Source of the DNA: Myxococcota bacterium | Lineage (GTDB): Bacteria; Myxococcota_A; Bradymonadia; UBA7976; UBA1532 | Assembly (NCBI GenBank): GCA_023150895.1 | Contig: JAKLJY010000004.1 | Location: 1 to 43,604, forward strand | DNA length: 43,604 nt | Direction: 5' to 3' | Part shown: positions 9,140-17,800 of the stretch, piece by piece | How the letters are laid out: each line of letters opens with the position of its first letter | How positions within the stretch are numbered: the stretch's first letter is position 1 | Notes under the pieces: model-generated | What the model saw: the letters and a program-made list of their open reading frames with translations, nothing else | Databases searched by the model: none | Told to the model about the DNA's origin: nothing | Translations under genes and position numbers: made by a program

Positions 9140-10732
9140 ATGGGCATTCGAACCGGCATCGCCCTGTTGGCCGCCACGATGATCGCGGCGTGCAGCGGAA
9201 GCGATGGCTTCCGTCAGAGCGACTCGAACGAGATCTCGATCGACAACGATCAGCTGTTCTTCAAACGGCCGACGGCCGGGAAGGACGACAGCGACGTCGC
9301 CGTGGTCGAGGTTCGCAGCTCGGGCGACGCCCCGCTGACCATCAACCGCGTGTACCTCGAGGGCGCGATGGAGCCCTGCGACCTCGTGACGCTCGGAAAG
9401 ACGATCTACGAGCCTCTCGACGAACTCGAAGACGTCTGCAGCTACCTCATCGTCGAGCGCGACGCGTTCCCGAAGACGCTGGCGACGGGTGAATTCGTCC
9501 AGATCAAACTCGTCTTCCACCGGAACCCGGAGCTCGGCCCCCTGACCGGTGAACCGCCGACGGGTACCCTGATCATCGAGAGCGACGCCGACAACGAGCA
9601 GGACGCCGTCCTCGAGGTTCAGCTCAGCGTCGAAGCGGAGACGCCGAAGATCCAGGCGACGCCGACGGTCATCAGCTTCCCCCCGGAGTCGGCGGCGGAC
9701 GAGGACATCATCGTCCAGAACGTCGGGACCGGCACGCTGCTCGTCGATGACATCCAGCTTCGCCTCACCACGGAGCCCGCCCGCGACGAAGCGGGCACCG
9801 TCGTCGACGAGTTCGTGCTCGACCCCGAGGACGACCTGCCCTGGGCCATCGAGGAGGGCGACGCGCCCCGTCTGACCGTGCGCTACACGCCGTTCGACGC
9901 CGTGGCCGATTCGGCGCAGATCATCATCAAGAGCACCGATCCCGAGAAGCCGTCGCTGGTCCTCACCGTCACGTCGCAGCCGTTGAAGGGCCTTCTGCGC
10001 GTCGACCCGCCGGTCGCGACCTTCGAACTCGGGCCCGGGGACTTCGAGACCACCGTCGACTTCACATTCCAGAACAATGGCCTCAAGCCGGTGAGCGTCT
10101 ACGACATGGTCATCGTTCAGCCGGGGAACGACTACGACTTCGCGGGCGACGGCGCGCGCAGCTTCGAACTGTACCCGGGCAACCTCGCGGAGGGTGTGAA
10201 GATCAAGTACCACCCGGTGAACCCCGACGCCCCGACGGATGGTGTCCTCTACATCTCGACCGACGCCGACAACGCCGAGCCGAAGCCCGCCGAGCTGGCC
10301 GACGTCATCATCGGGGAGAAGATCATCAGCGTCCCGCTCGTGAACGACGTGGCGAGCGTCCCGGCGACGATCGGCTTCAGCAGCCTCTCCCTCGACCTGA
10401 GCGCGACGATGCCCGGCGCGTCGTCGAGCCAGACGCTCACGCTGACCAACACCGGTGGTGCGCCCCTGAACATCAGCGCGATCCGGCTGTCGGCCGAAGG
10501 CGACGAAGCCCTTGCCGGCATGGCGACCGATCCGGAGTTCAAGATCACGGCGGGCGGCGGCGCGACCACCCTCGCGCCGGGCGCGACCCACGACGTCACG
10601 GTCGAACTCACCCGAACCCCCGCGGACATCACCCAGCACTTCGGCGCCCTCATCATCGAGAGCAACGCCGAGGGAAGCCCGCACGTCGTCACGCTCTTCG
10701 CCGACGCCCCCCCGCCCCCCGCCGAGAATTGA
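9140..10732 (+). CDS. Choice-of-anchor-D repeat lipoprotein
   Basis: A 530-residue lipoprotein. The start at 9140 is preferred over the ATG at 9125 because GAGGA (9127-9131) then lies 8 bases before it. Signal MGIRTGIALLAATMIAAC gives the lipid Cys at residue 18. About four anchor-D type beta-sandwich modules follow, with strands such as LFFKRPTAG, VISFPPESA, VATFELGPG and TIGFSSLSL, each paired with a V/L-x-N-x-G turn (QNVGTGTL, TNTGGAPL). Unlike the three genes before it, no PKD, DUF2135 or vWA domain is visible. It is the last of the tandem set, 23 bases after the vWA protein, and its stop overlaps the TTG of the next gene. Confidence 0.85.
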   Translation: MGIRTGIALLAATMIAACSGSDGFRQSDSNEISIDNDQLFFKRPTAGKDDSDVAVVEVRSSGDAPLTINRVYLEGAMEPCDLVTLGKTIYEPLDELEDVCSYLIVERDAFPKTLATGEFVQIKLVFHRNPELGPLTGEPPTGTLIIESDADNEQDAVLEVQLSVEAETPKIQATPTVISFPPESAADEDIIVQNVGTGTLLVDDIQLRLTTEPARDEAGTVVDEFVLDPEDDLPWAIEEGDAPRLTVRYTPFDAVADSAQIIIKSTDPEKPSLVLTVTSQPLKGLLRVDPPVATFELGPGDFETTVDFTFQNNGLKPVSVYDMVIVQPGNDYDFAGDGARSFELYPGNLAEGVKIKYHPVNPDAPTDGVLYISTDADNAEPKPAELADVIIGEKIISVPLVNDVASVPATIGFSSLSLDLSATMPGASSSQTLTLTNTGGAPLNISAIRLSAEGDEALAGMATDPEFKITAGGGATTLAPGATHDVTVELTRTPADITQHFGALIIESNAEGSPHVVTLFADAPPPPAEN

Positions 10733-11277
10733 ACCTGCCCCCGCCCCGATCGAGCCGCTACGGCGAGCTGATCGCCCGGCTCGACGCCTTCGAGAGCCGG
10801 GTGCAGGCCGCGCAGGGGTCATTTCTGCGATGCGCTGCGGGCTGTGACGCGTGTTGTCGGCTCCGGCGGTCCGCATTCCCCGTCGAAGTCGCGGCCATCC
10901 GCGCGCATCTCTCGACGCTCGCGCCGGCGACCCTCGAGACGCTCCGGGCCCGGCAGGGCGATCCGGAGGTCGTCGCCGGCCGTCGATGCGCATTTCTCGC
11001 GCCCGACGGGCATTGCGCGGTCTACCAGGCGCGACCGATCGTCTGCCGGACCCACGGACCCGCCATCCGGACGAGCGACGGTCTGTCCTACTGTCGGCTG
11101 AACTTCGAGGGGCTCAGCGCGGCGTCGGTCGAAGAGCGCCTGCCACCCGACGCCGTGATGAACCTCGAGCTCGTCAATCGCATGCTGGTGCTCATCGATA
11201 CGGCCTACCGGGCAGAGGTCGCCCTCTCCGACGCCGTCCCCGTTCGACTCGACCTTGCGGAGGCCCTTTCGCCATGA
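10729..11277 (+). CDS. YkgJ-type cysteine cluster protein
   Basis: A 182-residue cytoplasmic protein with the CxxxCxxCC core of the YkgJ/UPF0153 family (CAAGCDACC near residue 35), followed by CAFL, the signature CAVYQARPIVCRTHG, and YCRLNF. These cysteines are thought to bind zinc or an iron-sulphur cluster; the biochemical role of the family is not settled. The start is uncertain: TTG at 10729 overlaps the previous stop (TTGA) and no ATG lies before the conserved part; a GTG at 10801 would remove about 24 residues. It overlaps the next gene by four bases (ATGA), so the two are probably translated together. Confidence 0.82.
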   Translation: MNLPPPRSSRYGELIARLDAFESRVQAAQGSFLRCAAGCDACCRLRRSAFPVEVAAIRAHLSTLAPATLETLRARQGDPEVVAGRRCAFLAPDGHCAVYQARPIVCRTHGPAIRTSDGLSYCRLNFEGLSAASVEERLPPDAVMNLELVNRMLVLIDTAYRAEVALSDAVPVRLDLAEALSP

Positions 11278-12530
11278 CCCGTCATCTGCACTTCGCCCTC
11301 CCCGTCGTCCTCGTCGCGTGTGGCGGTGGCGAGGGCGGATCGGCGGCCGAAGCCGGGGCCGGCGCTCCGGGAGCGCCCGGGGAAGCCGGGCTGGATGCCG
11401 GCGCAGGGCGCACCTCCGATGCACAGCCGAATACGCCGGACGCCGCGACGGGAGACATCGGCCCCCTGCCCTCGCTGGAGGCCGTCAGCGGTGATCTCAC
11501 GTTCGTCGAACGATTTCGCGCCGGCGCCCCCGAGACGGGCCACCTGTACAGCATCCAGACCGACGGCAACCTCCGTTTGCGGCTCACCGCGGAGGCGGCC
11601 GACTGGGGCGCCCACGCCGTCGGCCCGGACCGCCGTTACATCGCCGCGCTGCGGCGGCGCCCGGACGACGGCTTCGGCGAGGTCTGGATCATCGACGTTT
11701 CCCGGCACGAGGCCTGGCCGATCTCGCCGTCGACCTGCGACGCGCGCGCGGGCGGGGTCGGTTGGCGCGACCAGGTTCAGGTGATGTTCTCGGCGTCCTG
11801 CGACGGGCAACCGGCCGGTGTCTACCTGGCCGCCTTCGAGGATCGGACCCGGGACGCGAGCCACTTGCTGGCGGTCCCGGCGGGTGCGGAGCCCGTACGC
11901 GAGGTCTTTCCCGCGGTCGGGACGTCGCTCTTCGCCTACGCGGCCGACCACGAAGTCTGTAGTGGGGGTCGCTGTTTCCTCAAACCACAGATCTGGGTGG
12001 CCGACGTGGACTCCGACGTTCGCTGTCAGCTCACGGACGGTGACCTGGGCTTCGATGACGCCGAGACGTTCACGGGGGCCGATGTGCTGCTCGGAGACCG
12101 CCAACCGGCGTTCAGCGTGGACCTCCGAGCGGTGACGTTTGCCCGTAACGTCGGGGGCAAGGGGGCTGGCCCCGAAGGGCACTTCGACGCTTTCCGGATC
12201 GGCGTCGATCTGGGCGCGTTGTACGGCGGTCGCCCCACCTGCGCCATGACCGCCTCCGAGACGGATCTGACGGCGCGGCTGCTCGATGACGCCTATCGCC
12301 TTCCGGGCGGCGAGTCGGGGCCGGCAAGCGAGACCTACCCTCAGCTCGCGACGGCCGGGGGCGCGATCGCCGGCGGCCTGCTCTTCGTCGCCCGCCGTCC
12401 GGAGCTCGGTTTTGGTGAGGTCGTTTTCGTCGATCTGACGGGCACCAAAACGACGCTGAGCACGCCCGGGGCCGAAGCCGTTGCCGCGCGCTGGATTACG
12501 CCGCAGTTCGACACGAGCGGCATCCGCTGA
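11274..12530 (+). CDS. Lipoprotein with TolB/WD40-like propeller repeats
   Basis: A 418-residue predicted lipoprotein that starts at an ATG overlapping the previous stop, with GGAGG 10 bases upstream. The signal is short (lipobox LVAC, Cys16) and is followed by a Gly/Ala/Asp-rich linker to about residue 65. The rest has repeats of the type LYSIQTDGNLRLRLT, GEVWIIDVSR and QIWVADVDSDVRCQLT, as in TolB-like or WD40-like PD40 beta-propellers that read out values per blade. No catalytic motif is seen. It is convergent with the minus-strand Cys-hairpin lipoprotein, and only 16 bases lie between the two stops. The role is unknown; propeller assignment is moderate. Confidence 0.8.
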   Translation: MTRHLHFALPVVLVACGGGEGGSAAEAGAGAPGAPGEAGLDAGAGRTSDAQPNTPDAATGDIGPLPSLEAVSGDLTFVERFRAGAPETGHLYSIQTDGNLRLRLTAEAADWGAHAVGPDRRYIAALRRRPDDGFGEVWIIDVSRHEAWPISPSTCDARAGGVGWRDQVQVMFSASCDGQPAGVYLAAFEDRTRDASHLLAVPAGAEPVREVFPAVGTSLFAYAADHEVCSGGRCFLKPQIWVADVDSDVRCQLTDGDLGFDDAETFTGADVLLGDRQPAFSVDLRAVTFARNVGGKGAGPEGHFDAFRIGVDLGALYGGRPTCAMTASETDLTARLLDDAYRLPGGESGPASETYPQLATAGGAIAGGLLFVARRPELGFGEVVFVDLTGTKTTLSTPGAEAVAARWITPQFDTSGIR

Positions 12531-12535
12531 AGAGG

Positions 12536-12547
12536 GCGCCGCGGCGC
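12536..12547. repeat. 12-bp perfect palindrome between convergent genes
   Basis: GCGCCGCGGCGC reads the same on both strands and fills most of the 16-base gap between the stops at 12530 and 12547. It could form only a short stem and has no T-tract, so it is a weak terminator candidate at best. In such GC-rich DNA it could also be chance. Confidence 0.3.
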
Positions 12548-13353
12548 TACTTCTTCGGCCCGTAGGCCCGGAGCTCGATGCGACGAAGGTAATAGGGCGC
12601 GGTGCTCGCCGCCTCGGCGTTGTTGTAGATGACCATCTTGAGGGACCGCGCGGCGGGCGGCGCGTCGGGGGCCGGCGGCGCGCCCGGGACCAGCGGCGCG
12701 AGATGGGCCGTGACGTCCCAGGTCTCGGCCTTCAGTTCGCCCGTCGGACCTCTGCGAGGCGCCGAGTAGCGCCCGACGAGCGCCCGCTCGCCGAGCACAA
12801 TGGTCACGAACGACGGCAATCCGCCGCCTCCGGCCGCGTGTTCGACCACGAGCGTCGCCTCGCGCGTCTCACCGAGCGGTGGGATGAAGTCGACCGTCAG
12901 GGAGCCGCCCGGCGCAATCTCCAAGACGTTCTCGAGCGCACGCGTCGGCCCCCGGAGTTCGACGCCGAAGGCCGATGTTTCCGCGACCCCTCGCGAAAAG
13001 TCGACACGCTGAACGAGCGGGGGTCCCAATTCTGCGACATTGTGCCGTGTTCGCAGGTCGTACCCGAACCCGTCGTCGTCTCCTTCGCCTTGGCGCTCGG
13101 CGCACGAACGCGCCCCGCGCTCACAGTTGATGCGGCAGTTCTGTGCTTCCCGGACGTCCTTGAGCCGGGCACAGCGAGCCTCGCACTGTTCGAGGCGCTC
13201 GCGACAGGCGCCGACGAAGGCGTCGGTGCGCATCAGCGTCGTGCACCCGGCGAGGCCGAAGACCGCAAGCACGGAGAGCGTGGCAGGAACGCGGGCGGCG
13301 GATGTGCCGGCGCCCGGGAGAAACGAAAGGCGACTGCAAGACATCGACTTCAT
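12547..13353 (-). CDS. Lipoprotein with mirror-symmetric cysteine helical hairpin
   Basis: A 268-residue lipoprotein, lipobox GLAGC with Cys37. Next to the lipid anchor lie six cysteines at 50, 57, 61, 73, 77 and 84, giving the symmetric spacing CX6CX3CX11CX3CX6C. The intervening residues are charged and Ala/Leu/Arg-rich, as expected for two alpha-helices folded back and stapled by disulphides. From about residue 95 to the end is a beta-rich domain, with a Pro/Ala-rich insert near 225 and the ending RRIELRAYG. I do not recognise a family. The start is uncertain: ATG at 13353 has no clear SD, and an ATG at 13344 is possible. A TTGAAA at 13382-13377 and an AT-rich ATTATCC beside the ATG suggest a promoter very close to the start, perhaps with a short leader. 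It diverges from the BNR-repeat gene. Confidence 0.78.
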   Translation of the reverse strand: MKSMSCSRLSFLPGAGTSAARVPATLSVLAVFGLAGCTTLMRTDAFVGACRERLEQCEARCARLKDVREAQNCRINCERGARSCAERQGEGDDDGFGYDLRTRHNVAELGPPLVQRVDFSRGVAETSAFGVELRGPTRALENVLEIAPGGSLTVDFIPPLGETREATLVVEHAAGGGGLPSFVTIVLGERALVGRYSAPRRGPTGELKAETWDVTAHLAPLVPGAPPAPDAPPAARSLKMVIYNNAEAASTAPYYLRRIELRAYGPKK

Positions 13354-13396
13354 CGGATAATCTCAACCGTCGCCGTTTTCAAGAGAGCCTCGAGAG

Positions 13397-14827
13397 ATGT
13401 TTCACGCCGGACCGCAGGGCCTCCTCGTCGCGGGCGCGTTGGCCCTGCCTGCCCTCGCGGCGGCCCACGGCGGGACTCCGCGGGTCGTCCAGATATCGTT
13501 TCCCGCCCAACTCGGGGGCGCCTACTGGGCGATCACGGACAACCAGGGCCTCTATGCTGGTGAGGGTGCGAATGTCCGCTGGTTGTGCGAAGACTCGGTC
13601 GCGGCAAACGCCGGCTTCCTGCAAGCCGTCCCCGTCGGCGACGACGACAGGACGTGGCTCGTCGCGACCAACTTCGGCCTGCATCGGACAGACGACGGCG
13701 GCTGCAACTTCACCCCCGTCGCGGGACCCCTCGAGGGTCACCTGCCGGTCGGCCTCTGGGCCGATCCCGCGAACCCCCGGGAGGTGCTGACGGCGACCCA
13801 GACGCCCGGGCGACCGAACGACGTCTTCCGCACCGAGGACGGCGGGCGCACGTGGACGTCGGCCGGGCTCGCGGTCGAGGGCATTTTCCACGATGTCCTT
13901 CGCGCCCCCACGGATCCCGCGATGGTCTGGGTCAGCCACGCTCGTGGTGCCGCACGCAGCACCGACGGCGGGCGCACGTTCGAGGCGATGCCGCTCGGTC
14001 CGGCGGAGCTCGGCGCCGCCCCCGAGGAGTTCCGGCTCCTCTCCGGCCACCCGTCGCGCGCCGACGAGCTCTGGGCGACCATCGAGCGGTTTCCGGACTC
14101 CACGGTCGTCCGCAGCCAGGACGGCGGGCGCACGTTCATCCCGATGCTCACCCTGGCCGACACCCCCGGTGGGTTCGCCTTCGACCGGACGGGACAGCGC
14201 GCTTTGCTGATTTCCCGCTTCGACGAGTTCCGGCGGAGCGAGGATGGGGGGCAGACCTGGGCTCGCGTCCCGGAGTCGCTGCCCCTTCTCGGCTGCCTGA
14301 CGGTGGAGCCGGCGACCGGCGACCTCTGGGGCTGCTCCAACGTCTTCTTCATGGGGCCGTGGGTCCTCGGGCGAAGCAGCGACTTCGGCGAGACCTGGAG
14401 CCCCGTGCTGAGTCGCTTCACGGACGTCCGCGCACAATGGGGCTGCGGGGCGGAGGCACAATCGACGTTGGCCTGCGAGGGCCTCTGCCCCGGTCAGGCC
14501 GCCGGGGCGGTCTGCGACCTTGCCGATCTCGGCCCGCCACCGGGATCCGAAGACGCGGAGCGTTACGACCTGTCGCTTCTGACCCCGTTTGACGCCGGGC
14601 CGAGCCCCGACGCAGGCCCCTCGACCGGCGACGCAGCGGGTGCCTCGACCGGGCCGGACGCGCTCGTCACGCCGCCGGCCGCGACAGACGGTGGCTCGGG
14701 CGGCGGCTGTACGGTGCCGCGTGACGCGACCGCGTCGAAGACCCCCTGGGTCTTCTGGCCACTGCTGGTGACGGCGACACTTCGTCGTCGCCGGGGCACC
14801 CCTCCCGAGCGGATCCGGCGGGTCTGA
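13397..14827 (+). CDS. Secreted BNR/sortilin-type repeat protein with MYXO-CTERM-like tail
   Basis: A 476-residue exported protein. A Sec signal runs to about ALAAA-HG near residue 23. The body has repeated Asp-box motifs typical of BNR/sortilin propellers: TDDGGCNF, TEDGGRTWTS, STDGGRTFEA, SQDGGRTFIP and SEDGGQTWAR, spaced 50-80 residues. A Pro/Asp/Ala/Gly-rich linker follows (about 390-430). The C-terminus has GGGC (Cys438), a hydrophobic stretch with WVFWPLLVTATL, and RRRR at 463-466, the layout of MYXO-CTERM sorting signals that are lipidated or processed on the cell surface. About ten residues trail the Arg cluster, which is longer than usual. AAGAGAG lies 9 bases before the ATG. Ligand or activity is unknown. 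Confidence 0.83.
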   Translation: MFHAGPQGLLVAGALALPALAAAHGGTPRVVQISFPAQLGGAYWAITDNQGLYAGEGANVRWLCEDSVAANAGFLQAVPVGDDDRTWLVATNFGLHRTDDGGCNFTPVAGPLEGHLPVGLWADPANPREVLTATQTPGRPNDVFRTEDGGRTWTSAGLAVEGIFHDVLRAPTDPAMVWVSHARGAARSTDGGRTFEAMPLGPAELGAAPEEFRLLSGHPSRADELWATIERFPDSTVVRSQDGGRTFIPMLTLADTPGGFAFDRTGQRALLISRFDEFRRSEDGGQTWARVPESLPLLGCLTVEPATGDLWGCSNVFFMGPWVLGRSSDFGETWSPVLSRFTDVRAQWGCGAEAQSTLACEGLCPGQAAGAVCDLADLGPPPGSEDAERYDLSLLTPFDAGPSPDAGPSTGDAAGASTGPDALVTPPAATDGGSGGGCTVPRDATASKTPWVFWPLLVTATLRRRRGTPPERIRRV

Positions 14828-17800
14828 GTGGGCGGCCGCGCCTGCCTTCCCCTGTTCGTCGCGATCGCCCTCCTCGGCTGCGGCGCGCGCCCCTCCACCC
14901 CTTCGGCGGCCCGCACGCCGGACGCCGTCCCCCCGGTCCCGCACGCAGAGCCGACCCCTGAGTCGATCGCCGTGGCCGCCCGCGCGGCGGAGGCTGCGGC
15001 GCGCCCGCGGACGGCTGCGCGGCTCTGGCGAGACATCCTGGCCGCCCGCCCGGACGAGCCGGCCGCGCATCGCGCCCTCGCACGGCTGGCGACGACCACC
15101 GCGGACGCGAGCCCGCACCTTCGTTGGCTGGCAACGGCCCCGGGCGGAACGGAGGCCGACGCGGTCGCCTGGCTGGACGCGCTCGTGGCCGATGGGCAAG
15201 CGGAGGCGGCCGTGGCGTTCGCCGAGGCTGCCCTGTCGCGCCACCGGGACGCCGCGTCGCTCCTCGAGCGCCTGGTCACGGCCCGCATCGCCGCCGGCGA
15301 CCTCGGAGCCGCCCTGTCTGCTCGCCCTGCACTCTACGAACGCCCGACGGGCGCGTTGCACCGCGTGGCGGTCGCGCAAGCCCTCGGCGCGGCCGGGCAC
15401 GAAGACCTCGCCGAGGCGGAGTGGAGCGCCGCCCTCGAAGCGTACCCGGAGGATGAGGCCGTCCTTCTGGCCTATGCCGAGGCGCAGATGTCGTTGCGCC
15501 GATTCGACCGTGCGGCCGCCCACCTGCAGGCGGCCCGCCGGATCCACCCGCGGCTGCCCGCGCTCGCCGCAACGCTCGCTCGCGCCCTCGAAGGGGCGGG
15601 CGAAACCGAGGAAGCCCTCGCCGCCTGGGAGGCCGCCACGGCGCTCGCCCCGGATGACCCGGCCCATGCCGACGGGCGGGCCCGGACCCTGCTCGCCGCC
15701 GGGCGTGCGGACGACGCCATTGCGGCCTGGGAAGAGGCCGTGCGCCGTTTCCCCGACGACGAGTCGGCGCGGATGCACCTGGCGTTGGCCCTGCGCCTGC
15801 GCGACAAACCCGGCGCCGTCGTCGCGGTGCTTCGGCCGCTCGCGGCGATCCGTCCGGAGGACGCGAGAGCGCAGACCGCCCTCGGTGAAGCCCTCGTCGC
15901 CGCGGGCTCGCCGGAGGCCGAGCCGGTGCTTCGACGGGCGCTCGAATTCGGCGCCGAGAAGCGCCTGGTCCTCCCCCTGCTCGCCCGGACGGTCGCCGAG
16001 CACGGGGCGCCGGAGGAGGCGCTGGCGCTGCATGTCTCGGCGCTGGAGGTGGATCCCGGCAATGCACCGCTCCGGTTCGCCCTCGCCCTGTTCTGCCTTC
16101 GCCTTGGGGATCTGGCCTGTGGCGAGTCGCAACTGACCGCGTTGCTGGCCCGGGATCCCCACGACGAGCGCGCGCGCGAGCTGCTCGAGTCCGTGCTGTC
16201 CGATCATCCCGATCGGACGCTGCGGCTCGCCCTGACGGGGGAGTATCCGGCAGCCCGGATCGACCCGGTCCTGGCGGAGCTGGCGACATTCGCCCCTCCG
16301 GTGGTCGGTGATGCGGTCGGTACCGTGCTTCGCGATGAGCGAGAGGTCTCGGTGGAGGCCGGCCGGGTCTCCCGCCTGATCCACCGCCGGAGCGTGCTCA
16401 TTCAGCGTCCGGGCGGTGCCGAGCGGTACGGCGAAGTGGCCCTCTCGTTCAACGTGCACCGCCCGGCCCGAGTCCTGCGCGCTCGGCGCATCACGCCGGA
16501 GGGGGTCGAACATCCGCTGGGCTCGGCCGAGCTGCCGACGAGAGATCCGCATGTCGGGGGGCCGCTGAAGGGTGATGCCCGCGAGCAGGTGCTCCTCTTC
16601 GCCGGCCTCGAGCCCGGCAGCATCATCGACTACGAGGTCGAGGTGCCGGCCCCGCACCCGGAAGCGCTCGGCGCCTGGTGGGATCGCTACGTGCTCGCCA
16701 ACGTGGATCCGACCGTCCGGGCCCGCTACGTGCTCGACGTGCCCGCCGACCTCGTTTTCCGGGCCGAGGCGCCTGGGATGGGCGCGCCCACCGAGGTGGT
16801 CGCGGGGGGTCGGCGTCGCGTCACCTGGGAGCGCCGAGGGTTGGCCGCGACACCCCTCATGAACCCGAACACCGAGCCAGTCGCCAGCGTCTCCGTCGCC
16901 AGCGTCGCCGACTGGGATGGCGTCGCGCGCTGGTACCGTGCCCTCTTCGAGCCTCAGGCCACCGTCACCCCGCGGCTTTCGGCCGAGGCACGCCGCCTGA
17001 CGGCCGGTCTGGGCTCGCGCCGCGAAAAAGTCGCGGCCCTCTTTGGTCACGTGGAAGCCCGGACGACCTATCTGGGCGATGAACTCGGCCTCGGTGCCTA
17101 CCAGCCGCGCCCGGCGGAACAGACGCTCCTGCGGGGTCTGGGAGACTGCAAGGACGTCACCGCGCTCCTGGCTGCGCTCCTTCGTGCGGTCGGCGTACCC
17201 GCATGGCCGGCGCTCGTTCGCCCGGACGGTCCCGGCGCGTTCGGCGAGGACCATCCGACCCCGGCTCAGTTCACCCACGTCCTGTTGTACGTGCCCGATC
17301 CGACCGGCGACTTCTGGCTGGACGCGACCGCCCGGGCGGGGACGGTCGACGCCGTCCCGAGCCTTCTGCGGGGGCGCACCGCCCTGATCGTCGATGACGC
17401 CGGTGGCCGGGTCGTGCGAATCCCCGCGCAGGATACCCAGCGAAGCCGGCTCGACGAGACCTTGACGATTCGACCGACCCCCACCGGGGGGGGCACCATG
17501 AACCGCGCGGTCGTCGCCCGCGGGGACGTCGCCGCCGAAGTCCGCCAACGGCTCCTGCCCCTGGCGCCCGCGGATCGGAACGCCCTGCTCCGGAGCCCGG
17601 GGCTCGTTCTCGGGGGTCGCCACCGACCCGGCGAGGTGCGGGTGGGTGGCCTCGACGATCCACAGGCGCCGTTGGTGCTCGAAGCGACCGTCACGACTCC
17701 GGATCTCGTCGGTCTCAGGACCGACGGGGCGCTGGTGGTTCGTCTCGATCTCGACGCACTCGTCGCGCCGGTCCTGTCCGGTGGCGGCAGTCGCCATCTG

